This document shows, piece after piece, positions 1-6,806 of a stretch of 64,000 bases of DNA. The first letter of the stretch is position 1; the number at the start of each line of letters is the position of its first letter. The position numbers were made by a program, and so were the translations under genes. Source of the stretch: Geminicoccus sp035556675 (lineage in GTDB: Bacteria; Pseudomonadota; Alphaproteobacteria; Geminicoccales; Geminicoccaceae). Where the stretch lies: assembly GCF_035556675.1 (NCBI RefSeq), contig NZ_DATMFZ010000076.1, positions 9,237-73,236 on the forward strand. The letters are read 5' to 3'. Under the pieces are notes generated by a model that saw only the letters and a program-made list of their open reading frames with translations, was not told the origin of the DNA and searched no databases.

Positions 1-369
1 GCGGAGGCGCGCGAGAAGGGCTATGTGCTGACCGTAGACGGGCGGCGCTGCTGGGTGCCGGAGATCCTGTCCAAGCTGCCCTCCCGCCGGGCCTATGCCG
101 AGCGCGCCGCGATCAACGCGCCGATCCAGGGGACGGCCGCCGACATCATGAAGCGGGCGATGCTGCGGCTGGCCAGACGGCTCGCCGATGAGCGGGCGGG
201 CGCGCGCCTCCTGCTCCAGGTCCATGACGAGTTGCTGCTGGAGGTGCCGCAGAGCGAGGTCGAGCCGACAGCGGCGCTGGTGCGGGCGGCGATGGAGGGG
301 GCGGCGTCGTTGAGCGTGCCGCTGGAGGTGGAGGTCGGCACCGGGCACAGCTGGGGGGCGGCGCACTAG
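1..369 (+). CDS. polA: DNA polymerase I, C-terminal fragment
   Basis: Only the last 122 codons are present; the reading frame is open from base 1. The fragment covers the end of the family A polymerase domain. It has the conserved NAPIQGTAADIMK segment (about residues 39-51) and motif C, VHDELLLEVP (about 75-84), whose Asp-Glu pair belongs to the catalytic metal site. It ends shortly after this motif, as full-length PolA does. The protein fills gaps in DNA repair and removes RNA primers during lagging-strand synthesis. The 106 bases to the next gene contain only weak inverted repeats and no convincing terminator. Confidence 0.95.
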   Translation, partial: AEAREKGYVLTVDGRRCWVPEILSKLPSRRAYAERAAINAPIQGTAADIMKRAMLRLARRLADERAGARLLLQVHDELLLEVPQSEVEPTAALVRAAMEGAASLSVPLEVEVGTGHSWGAAH

Positions 370-475
370 ACGGGCGTGACTGCCACCGGCTGCAGGCTTT
401 GGCGCTCGCCGCAGGTTCTGCGGAGCTAGTGCCCGTCACTCCGCCGAACCCTGTCCAGCCGTGCGCCGGACAAGC

Positions 476-1045
476 TCACCTTGCGCCGACTTCGAATGCC
501 GGGGTCCCCTTGGTCGTCTTTACGGTCCACGAGCCGCTCTGCCGGAATGAGCTTGCCGATGCGTAGGTGTCTTCCATGAACTGGAAGTAGACCATCTTGC
601 CGTCACGGACCTTGGCGTGGATCGAGAAGGGCGAGGTGAAGACATGGCCTACTTCGACCGAGCGATAGGTGAACTTGCCGAAAATGGCGACATCCTCGGC
701 TGAAGCCAGCTTGTCGGTGATCGTGAAGTCCTCGATCTGCCAATATTCTGCGACCCGAAGGAAGGTGCTGCTGTACGCGCCAGGGCCCGTGGCAGTCCCC
801 GCCCACGGCTCGATCTTCTTCAGTTCGGGGTTGTCGAAGTTCAGCGATACGTAAACGGCGTCGGGCGCTACGAGGCGGGCGGCCGCAGCTTCGACCTTGT
901 CCGGGGCCGTGTTGGCCAGGAAATCCATGACGACGGCCAGGGACGCGGCGGACTGATCCGGCGAACTCGTTGCCTGCGCTGCGGCAGGCGGGCCCATCGC
1001 AAGTGCAGCTGCGAGAACTGCCTTGGGAAGATCGAGAACCGTCAT
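476..1045 (-). CDS. Secreted NTF2/SnoaL-like domain protein
   Basis: 189 residues starting with a Sec-type signal peptide (hydrophobic run with an Ala-rich cleavage region near residues 20-26). The rest has the size and texture of an NTF2/SnoaL-like fold: a helical start, then 'APDAVYVSLN', 'GAYSSTFLRV' and a strand-rich C-terminal half. Such domains bind small molecules or act as minor enzymes, and no catalytic residues can be assigned here. An AAGGAA ribosome site precedes the ATG. It lies 66 bp downstream of the isochorismatase-family gene on the same strand, so the two are probably co-transcribed. The function is unknown. Confidence 0.75.
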   Translation of the reverse strand: MTVLDLPKAVLAAALAMGPPAAAQATSSPDQSAASLAVVMDFLANTAPDKVEAAAARLVAPDAVYVSLNFDNPELKKIEPWAGTATGPGAYSSTFLRVAEYWQIEDFTITDKLASAEDVAIFGKFTYRSVEVGHVFTSPFSIHAKVRDGKMVYFQFMEDTYASASSFRQSGSWTVKTTKGTPAFEVGAR

Positions 1046-1111
1046 GTGCTTGTTCCTTGCGCTGTTCAGGTTTCTGTCTGCGGCGGTTCGGGACGGCGGG
1101 ATCGTCCGGCC

Positions 1112-1756
1112 TCAGCCCTTGGCCGCTTTCTCGGCTGCCTTCTCGGGATTGAACCCGTCGAAACTGTCGAAGACGCCCATGAAGCCGGGCACCGTCGCCT
1201 CACGCGCCCAGTCGCGCTGAAGCTCGCAATACATCTGCACACGGCTGATGAGCCTCCCGCCAGCCTGCTCGATGCGACGCAGCGCCGCCTCGTGCGCGGC
1301 CAGCGAGGTGCCGCCCACCGCATCGACCGGCACATAGACCTCATAGCCTTCCTGGATTGCGTCGAGTGCCGGGAAGGTCAGGCACGCCTCGGTCCAGAGG
1401 GCGGTCATGATGAGCTTGCGCCGGCCGATCGCCTTGACCGCCTGCTTGAAGCCGGTGTCCTCCCAGCTGTTGATCGACGTGCGGTCGTAGGTCGGCAGGT
1501 GGCCGAGCACGTCCTGCAGTTCCTGGATCGGTGGCTTGTTGCGGCCGGTCGCGACATTGACGGTCGAGTGGACGATCGGAAGATTGTAGTTCACCGCCGC
1601 CTTCGCGGTGCTCACGATGTTGAACACCAGCTCTTCGCGGGGCATCGAGCGGATCGAGGAGACCTGGATCGGCTGATAGTCGATGATGATGAAAAGCGAA
1701 TTCTCTGGCGTGAGCAGATGGTCGGTCTGCACGTTGCGGATCGTTTCACTGGCCAT
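1112..1756 (-). CDS. Isochorismatase-family cysteine hydrolase (YcaC-like)
   Basis: 214 residues. The ATG at 1756 is chosen because GGCAGGAGG lies just upstream; a longer open frame to 1894 has no comparable site. The isochorismatase-like fold is visible: an early Asp in 'IIIDYQP' (about residue 27) and the nucleophile loop 'LWTEACLTFPALDA' with the Cys near residue 122. YcaC-type enzymes are hydrolases of unsettled substrate, often amides or N-carbamoyl compounds. It is divergent from the LysR gene at 1984, the usual arrangement for a regulator and its target. It is not EntB: it has no aryl carrier domain and lies about 28 kb from the siderophore genes. Confidence 0.85.
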   Translation of the reverse strand: MASETIRNVQTDHLLTPENSLFIIIDYQPIQVSSIRSMPREELVFNIVSTAKAAVNYNLPIVHSTVNVATGRNKPPIQELQDVLGHLPTYDRTSINSWEDTGFKQAVKAIGRRKLIMTALWTEACLTFPALDAIQEGYEVYVPVDAVGGTSLAAHEAALRRIEQAGGRLISRVQMYCELQRDWAREATVPGFMGVFDSFDGFNPEKAAEKAAKG

Positions 1757-1904
1757 TGGTAGGCCTCCTGCCGTGATGGGACATATTGCGCTGGAGGCGG
1801 TCCGCAGCCTCGACCAGACGGGCGGGCGAGCGCGTGCCATCCTCGGGAAACTGGAAGCCGACCTTGTCCGGTCCGGCCCTTGTCGGGGTCGCAACCCATC
1901 GTGA

Positions 1905-1931
1905 TTGCGTGGGCCAGAGATAAAAGCGCAA
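1905..1931. promoter_or_regulatory. Possible LysR operator, TTGCG-N17-CGCAA
   Basis: An interrupted inverted repeat lies in the 227-bp gap between the divergent isochorismatase-family and LysR genes, 53 bp before the LysR start. Its placement suits a LysR-type operator serving both promoters, but the arms are only five bases and the classical T-N11-A core is not obvious. Weak call. Confidence 0.2.
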
Positions 1932-1983
1932 CGATGATGTAGAAAGCTTGCCCGGTACGACGCAGCGTCCTACCGTCAGGACG

Positions 1984-2919
1984 ATGCGGGACCTCAACGA
2001 TCTCTACTACTTCGCGGCCGTGGTCGATCACGGCGGCTTCTCAGCGGCCGGGCGCGCGCTCGGCATCCAGAAATCGCGGCTGAGCCGCCGGGTCCTGCTC
2101 CTCGAAGAGCGCCTCGGCGTTCGCCTCCTCAACCGGTCGTCGCGCCGCTTCTCGGTGACCGAGATCGGGCGTGACTTCTACGAGCGCTGCGTCGCGATGA
2201 TCGTCGAAGCAGAGGCGGCCGAACAGATCGCCGCGGCGATCCAGGTGGAGCCGCGGGGCCTGGTGCGGATGAGCTGTCCGACCGGGCTCCTGTCCTTTCA
2301 GTTCGGCGAGCTGATCGCCCGCTTCATGATGCAGAACCCTGCCATCCAGATACAGCTGGAGAGCACGAACCGCCGCGTCGATGTGATCGCCGAAGGGCTC
2401 GACCTGGCGATTCGCGTGCGGTTTCCGCCGTTGGAGCCGACCGACCTGGTCATGAGGCGACTGGACGAGAGCGTCCAGTGCCTCGTTGCGGCGCCTGGCC
2501 TGGCCGACCGCACCATCCAGTCGCCCACGGATCTCCGCATGCTGCCGAGCCTGGATCAGCAGTGGCCGCATCGGGACCATGTCTGGACCCTGCATCACGT
2601 TGATGGTCGGGTGGCGACGGTCCCGCACGCACCCCGCCTGGTCACGGACGACCTGTCGGTGCTGCGGAACGCGGCGATCGCAGGGGCGGGCGTCGTGCAG
2701 CTGCCGACCATCTTCGTCTGGGATGATATCCGTGCGACCCGGCTCGTCCACGTACTTCCCGACTGGCGACCACAGTCGGGAATCGTCCATGCGGTCTTCC
2801 CCTCCCGGCGTGGACTGCTTCCGTCCGTGCGGGCGCTGGTCGATTTCATGGTCCGCGAATGCGCCATCCAGCGGGCCCAGGCTGACCAGGTCGTGCCACC
2901 GATACCGACGTCGCCATGA
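1984..2919 (+). CDS. LysR-family transcriptional regulator
   Basis: 311 residues from the ATG at 1984; the frame stays open to 1948, but LysR proteins start close to the 'MRDLNDLYYFAAVVDHGGF' helix-turn-helix segment seen here. The N-terminal winged helix (residues 1-60, with 'SRLSRRVLLLEERLGVRLLNR') is followed by a periplasmic-binding-protein-like effector domain (about 90-295). Residues such as 'GLDLAIRVRFPP' are typical of the subgroup that includes DsdC/AaeR-like regulators. It probably controls the divergent hydrolase gene and its own transcription. The inducer cannot be read from the sequence. Confidence 0.92.
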   Translation: MRDLNDLYYFAAVVDHGGFSAAGRALGIQKSRLSRRVLLLEERLGVRLLNRSSRRFSVTEIGRDFYERCVAMIVEAEAAEQIAAAIQVEPRGLVRMSCPTGLLSFQFGELIARFMMQNPAIQIQLESTNRRVDVIAEGLDLAIRVRFPPLEPTDLVMRRLDESVQCLVAAPGLADRTIQSPTDLRMLPSLDQQWPHRDHVWTLHHVDGRVATVPHAPRLVTDDLSVLRNAAIAGAGVVQLPTIFVWDDIRATRLVHVLPDWRPQSGIVHAVFPSRRGLLPSVRALVDFMVRECAIQRAQADQVVPPIPTSP

Positions 2920-2978
2920 TCGTTTCACCCAGGAGCTGCGAGGCCGAGAACGAGGCTGCGCCTGGTTGTGGCGGCTGC

Positions 2979-3007
2979 TTGCTGGATCGGGGCGAATGAT
3001 CTACATA
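2979..3007 (+). promoter_or_regulatory. Candidate sigma-70 promoter of the toxin-antitoxin pair
   Basis: TTGCTG (2979-2984), a 17-bp spacer and TACATA (3002-3007) form a reasonable sigma-70 promoter in a locally AT-rich patch just before the AbrB-type antitoxin gene. Confidence 0.4.
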
Positions 3008-3021
3008 ATACATTAGTGTAT
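3008..3021. promoter_or_regulatory. Inverted repeat, possible AbrB/MazE operator
   Basis: ATACA-TTAG-TGTAT is a short palindrome overlapping the predicted transcription start and 20 bp before the antitoxin ATG. AbrB-fold antitoxins commonly repress their own operon through such palindromes. Assignment is by position only. Confidence 0.35.
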
Positions 3022-3041
3022 ATCCGTATTGGAGGCGAGCC

Positions 3042-3279
3042 ATGCAGATCGCGCGCTGGGGCAACAGCCTGGCCGTCCGGCTGCCTGCCAAGCTGGTCGA
3101 GGAAATGGGGCTGAAGGAAGGCGACCAGATCGAGCTGACGAGGGTCGAGGGTGGCCTTGCCGTCTTCCGGCGTCTCAAGGCTGAGGAGGCATTGGAGCGC
3201 CTGATCCGGCTCGCTAAGGAGAAGCCGGCGTTGCCGGAGGACTACCGGTTTCGACCGGGACGAGGCGAATGCCCGGTAG
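3042..3279 (+). pseudogene. AbrB/MazE-type antitoxin, frameshifted near its C-terminus
   Basis: The N-terminus (residues 1-45, 'WGNSLAVRLPAKLVEEMGL' then 'GDQIEL') is a clear swapped-hairpin AbrB DNA-binding domain behind a GGAGG site. Relatives paired with this PIN toxin usually end in a short 'RFDRDEANAR' tail whose stop overlaps the toxin start. Here that tail is encoded at 3248-3276 with a TAG at 3277-3279, but in the +1 frame relative to the start: one surplus T in GGTTTCGACC (3248-3257) moves translation out of frame. The frame as written runs on to 3413 with an unrelated tail. Either a real frameshift or a base-call error in the T run. Confidence 0.7.
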
Positions 3280-3652
3280 TTTTGCCGACAGCAATGTCGT
3301 GCTCTACGCGCTCACCATCGGCTCGAAGGCGGAGCGGGCCTGGGAGATCCTACGGACCCGCCCGACCATCAACGTCCAGGTGCTGCACGTCCTGCGCCTC
3401 AAGCAGCGCCTGACCTGGGCCGAGATCGAGGAGCGCATGGGTCTGATCCGCGAGCTCCTGCCCGAGCGGGACCTGACCGTCCGGGTTCACGATCTTGGCC
3501 GCGCCATGGCGGCCCATCATGGGTTCAGGACGTATGATGCGATGATCGTCGCTGCCGCCCTGGATGCCGGCTGCGCTACCCTGTGGAGCGAGGACATGCA
3601 GGACGGGATGGTGGTTGTCGGGCAGTTGACCATCCGCAATCCGTTCCAGTGA
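3269..3652 (+). CDS. PIN-domain toxin (VapC-like), probably missing a catalytic Glu
   Basis: 127 residues. The PIN RNase fold is recognisable: N-terminal 'FADSNVVLYAL' with the first metal-binding Asp (residue 7), 'YDAMIVAAALDAGC' with the third acidic residue, 'LWSEDMQDG', and the typical 'TIRNPF' ending. Family members normally have 'QVLNEF' plus about four more residues before the next helix, where the Glu completes the Mg site. Here the text reads 'QVLHVLRLKQRL', about four residues short and without that Glu, as expected from a 12-bp in-frame deletion. The start overlaps the ancestral antitoxin stop. The protein is likely inactive or impaired. Confidence 0.8.
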   Translation: MPGSFADSNVVLYALTIGSKAERAWEILRTRPTINVQVLHVLRLKQRLTWAEIEERMGLIRELLPERDLTVRVHDLGRAMAAHHGFRTYDAMIVAAALDAGCATLWSEDMQDGMVVVGQLTIRNPFQ

Positions 3653-3714
3653 ACGGCTACCGCCGCTTCAGCCTCGCGCCGTCGTGTCGCGGGAGAAACG
3701 GCGACATAACATAG

Positions 3715-3720
3715 TATAAT
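3715..3720 (+). promoter_or_regulatory. TATAAT -10 element before the PAS/GGDEF-like gene
   Basis: A perfect TATAAT lies in an AT-rich dip 66 bp before the chosen ATG at 3786. No good -35 hexamer is seen at the right spacing (GGAGAA at 3692-3697). It would place the transcript start near 3727 and so favours the ATG over an upstream TTG at 3723. Confidence 0.35.
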
Positions 3721-3785
3721 GGTTGAAAATCTCCCCGCATCCTTGGCAATACTCTTTGCCTGAGCCCGCCGCCGCAGGTGCCGCC

Positions 3786-4565
3786 ATGGCCGAGACGCTG
3801 CTGGATGTCGTCGCCGAGAGTTCACCCTTGCCGCTCGCGGTGCTGGATCCGGCGGGGGGCGTGGTGCTCGCGAACCGGGCGCTGCGGCTGCTGGTGGACG
3901 AGGCGGTGCTCCACGGCCGGGTGGCGCTGGAGGAGCGGGACGGGCGCGTGCTGCTGCCGGCCCGCCATGGTGGTGCGGTGGCGCTAGAGGTGATCGAGCC
4001 GGCCGGGGGCGGGGGCAGGCGGGTGCTGCGCGGGGAGACGCGCCGCCCGCCTGCGGGCCTGCGTGAGGAAGCAGGGGGCTTTCAGTTCGCAGCCGGCGAT
4101 GACCTGTCGCCGCTGGGGGAGCGGCTCCTGCATGCGGCGCGCAGAGCCGTGGAGCAGGACCGGGCGGTGGCGCTGCTGCTGCTGGAGCCGCTGGGCGTCG
4201 GGCTTCTGGCGGCCGCGTTCGGCCTTGCCGCGGCCGATGCCGTGCTCGCCAGGCTGGATGAGCGGCTGCGTGCCAGCCTGCGCACCGTCGACCATCTCCT
4301 ACCGCAGGAGGACGGGCTGCGTGCGGTGGTGGCGGTGGTGAGCGGGGCCGAGGGGGCGCAGACGCTGGCGGCCCGGCTGTCGGCCGTGCTGGCGCAGCCG
4401 CTAGAGATGGCAGGTGCCGAGCGCTGGCTCGGCGTGCGCATCGGCTTGGCGCATGCCCGGGTACCCGACCTCACTGCAATGCTGCCGGCGGCGCGCGCGG
4501 CGCTGGCGCAGGCAACATCGGCCGACGAACGTTTCATTTCCCTGGCGAGCCGGGCCCTGTCGTAA
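3786..4565 (+). CDS. PAS-like plus degenerate GGDEF-like protein
   Basis: 259 residues from the ATG at 3786. An upstream in-frame TTG at 3723 is possible but would overlap the promoter. Residues 1-80 look like a PAS domain ('PLAVLDPAGGVVLANRALRLLV'). Residues 115-255 have the helical pattern of a GGDEF domain ('LLLLEPLGVG', 'LARLDERLRASLRTVDHLLP', 'GVRIGLAHA'), but the signature position reads 'QEDGL', so no diguanylate cyclase activity is expected. It could be a cyclic-di-GMP sensor or a remnant. No partner gene is evident. Confidence 0.5.
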   Translation: MAETLLDVVAESSPLPLAVLDPAGGVVLANRALRLLVDEAVLHGRVALEERDGRVLLPARHGGAVALEVIEPAGGGGRRVLRGETRRPPAGLREEAGGFQFAAGDDLSPLGERLLHAARRAVEQDRAVALLLLEPLGVGLLAAAFGLAAADAVLARLDERLRASLRTVDHLLPQEDGLRAVVAVVSGAEGAQTLAARLSAVLAQPLEMAGAERWLGVRIGLAHARVPDLTAMLPAARAALAQATSADERFISLASRALS

Positions 4566-4616
4566 GCACTGCCGGGCCGGCTTGTCGCCCCTTCAGCCCT
4601 GGGATACCTGTGCAGC

Positions 4617-5414
4617 ATGAATGACCGGGTTCTGCTTCCCCTGATCGGCGTCACCGCCTGCCTGCGCGAGAGCGAGGACGGGCTCGGCAGCCATCAGGTC
4701 GGCGCCAAGTACACGAATGCGGTGGCCCAGGCCTGCCAGGCGATGCCGGTCGTGATCCCGGCGATCGGCCATGCCGCGGACGCCGACCTGCTGGTGGAGC
4801 GGCTGGACGGGCTGCTGCTCACCGGCAGCCCGAGCAATGTCGGGCCGGAGCATTATGCCGGGCCGCCGCCGCGCGAGGGCAACATCGCCGATGCCGCGCG
4901 TGACGCCACCACCCTGCCGCTGATCCGCCGGGCGATCGAGGCGGGCCTGCCGATCTTCGCGATCTGCCGGGGCTTCCAGGAGCTGAACGTGGCGCTGGGC
5001 GGCACGCTGCACCAGCACCTGCACGAGGTCGAGGGCCGCTTCGACCACCGCTCGCTAAAAGACCGGCCGCCGGCCATGCGCTACGACCCGCGCCACGAGA
5101 TCCGGCTGACCCCGGGCGGCCTGCTCCAGCGGATCCTGGACGGTGCGGAGACGACCAGTGTGAACACGCTGCACGGCCAGGGTCTGGACCGGGTGGCGGC
5201 ACGCCTGCGGGTCGAGGCGGTCGCCCCGGACGGCACGCCGGAGGCGGCGACCGTGCCGGACGCGCCGGGCTTCGTGCTGGGCGTGCAGTGGCATCCGGAA
5301 TGGCGGGCGATGGAGAATCCGGACAGCGTCAGAATGTTCCGGGCGTTCGGGGATGCCTGCCGTGCCCGGGCGCAAACCAGGGTGCAGCATGGTCGATATC
5401 GCCGCGTGGCTTGA
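4617..5414 (+). CDS. puuD: Gamma-glutamyl-gamma-aminobutyrate hydrolase family protein
   Basis: 265 residues, a class I glutamine-amidotransferase fold. The nucleophile elbow 'AICRGFQELN' carries the catalytic Cys (about residue 122) and 'GVQWHPEW' carries the catalytic His (about 225), with Glu two residues on. 'GLLLTGSPSNVGPEHY' is characteristic of the PuuD group, which splits gamma-glutamyl-GABA in the putrescine pathway. The following glutamine-synthetase-like gene overlaps its 3' end by 26 bp, which supports a polyamine assignment. The oxidase and dehydrogenase genes of that route (puuB, puuC) are not here. Confidence 0.88.
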   Translation: MNDRVLLPLIGVTACLRESEDGLGSHQVGAKYTNAVAQACQAMPVVIPAIGHAADADLLVERLDGLLLTGSPSNVGPEHYAGPPPREGNIADAARDATTLPLIRRAIEAGLPIFAICRGFQELNVALGGTLHQHLHEVEGRFDHRSLKDRPPAMRYDPRHEIRLTPGGLLQRILDGAETTSVNTLHGQGLDRVAARLRVEAVAPDGTPEAATVPDAPGFVLGVQWHPEWRAMENPDSVRMFRAFGDACRARAQTRVQHGRYRRVA

Positions 5415-6729
5415 GGAACGGCACATCACCGAGGTCGAGTGCCTGATCGTCGACATCAACGGCATCGGCCGGGGCAAGGTGCTGCCGGCCTACAAGTTCC
5501 TGAAGTCGCTGGAAGACGACACGCTGCGCATCCCGGAAAGCGTGTTCATCCAGACCGTGACCGGCGACTATCCGGAAGAGGACGTGATCGACCCGGCCGA
5601 CCGGGACGTGCGGATGCGGCCGGATCACGATTCCCTGCGCATGGTGCCCTGGTACGACGAGCCGACCGCGCAGGTGATCTGCGACGTTCATCACCATGAC
5701 GGCCAGCCGGTGACGATCGCAGCCCGCCAGGTGCTGCGCCGGGTGGTGGGGCTCTACCAGGAGCGCGGCTGGAAACCGGTGGTGGCGCCGGAGCTGGAAT
5801 TCTTCCTCACCAAGATCAACACCGACCCGGACTATCCGCTGGAGCCGCCGATCGGCCGCTCGCGCCGGCCCGAGACCGGGCGGCAGAGCTTCGGCATCGA
5901 CGCGCTCAATGAGTTCGACCCGATCTTCGAGGACGTCTACGCTTGGTGCGAGGCGCAGGAGATCGACGTGGACGGCATGACCCATGAATCGGGCGCCGCC
6001 CAGATGGAGATCAACTTCGCCCATGGCGATCCCTTGGACCTCGCCGACGAGGCGTTCCTGTTCAAGCGCACGCTCCGCCATGCCGCGCTGAAGCACGACA
6101 TCTACGCAACCTTCATGGCCAAGCCCATGGAGCGGGAGCCAGGCTCTTCCATGCATATCCACCAGTCGGTGGTGGACGTCCGGACCGGGCAGAACCTGTT
6201 CGCCGAGGGCGACGAGGGCTATGCCGACCTGTTCCTGGCGCACATCGCGGGCCTGCAGAAATACCTGCCGCAATGCATGCCGCTGCTGGCGCCCAACGTG
6301 AACAGCTACCGGCGGCTGCGCCGCTTCTCGACCGCGCCGATCAACGTCCACTGGGGTACCGAGAACCGCACGGTCGGCCTGCGCGTGCCGGCCAGCGCCC
6401 CGGAATCGCGGAGGATCGAGAACCGGATCGCGGGTGCCGACGCCAATCCCTATCTGGCGATCGCCGCGTCGCTGGCCTGCGGCTATCTCGGCATGGTCCA
6501 GGGGCTGGAGCCGACCAAGCCGATCACCGGCAGCGCCTACCGCCTGTCCCACTCGCTCCCCACCCAGCTGGGCGAGGGGCTGGAGAAGCTGGCGGCATCC
6601 AAGACGATGCGCGAGGTCTTAGGCGAGGAGTTCGTCGAGGTGATGCTGGCGGTCAAGGAGACCGAGCATGCCGCCTACCAGTCGGTGATCTCTTCCTGGG
6701 AGCGCGAGCACCTGCTGCTGAACGTGTAG
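5389..6729 (+). CDS. puuA: Glutamine synthetase family protein, probably gamma-glutamylpolyamine synthetase
   Basis: 446 residues from the ATG at 5389; an upstream ATG at 5353 would add 12 residues inside puuD. It has the short N-terminal beta-Grasp domain ('VDINGIGRGKVLP') and the catalytic domain with 'APELEFFL', 'GAAQMEINFAHGD' and 'GTENRTVGLRVP' (ATP/metal and glutamate sites). The length and the missing GlnA regulatory regions match the PuuA/GlnA-like subgroup, which ligates glutamate to amines such as putrescine or ethanolamine. Its overlap with puuD makes a role in polyamine breakdown most likely. The exact amine is not readable. Confidence 0.87.
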   Translation: MVDIAAWLEERHITEVECLIVDINGIGRGKVLPAYKFLKSLEDDTLRIPESVFIQTVTGDYPEEDVIDPADRDVRMRPDHDSLRMVPWYDEPTAQVICDVHHHDGQPVTIAARQVLRRVVGLYQERGWKPVVAPELEFFLTKINTDPDYPLEPPIGRSRRPETGRQSFGIDALNEFDPIFEDVYAWCEAQEIDVDGMTHESGAAQMEINFAHGDPLDLADEAFLFKRTLRHAALKHDIYATFMAKPMEREPGSSMHIHQSVVDVRTGQNLFAEGDEGYADLFLAHIAGLQKYLPQCMPLLAPNVNSYRRLRRFSTAPINVHWGTENRTVGLRVPASAPESRRIENRIAGADANPYLAIAASLACGYLGMVQGLEPTKPITGSAYRLSHSLPTQLGEGLEKLAASKTMREVLGEEFVEVMLAVKETEHAAYQSVISSWEREHLLLNV

Positions 6730-6806
6730 GACGCGCGAGGGAGCGCGCCGCTGGAGGGGCGAAGCCGGTCCGGTGCGTCGGCAGCGGCGCGGGCGCTGGC
6801 TACTGG

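Noticed and set aside
369..437. Inverted repeats after polA (GACGGGC/GCCCGTC with an inner CCGCAG/CTGCGG) as a terminator
   Set aside because: Short arms, a long loop and no T-run.
1112..1756. Isochorismatase-family gene as the missing EntB of the siderophore pathway
   Set aside because: It is YcaC-like, linked to a LysR gene, has no carrier domain and lies about 28 kb from the siderophore genes.
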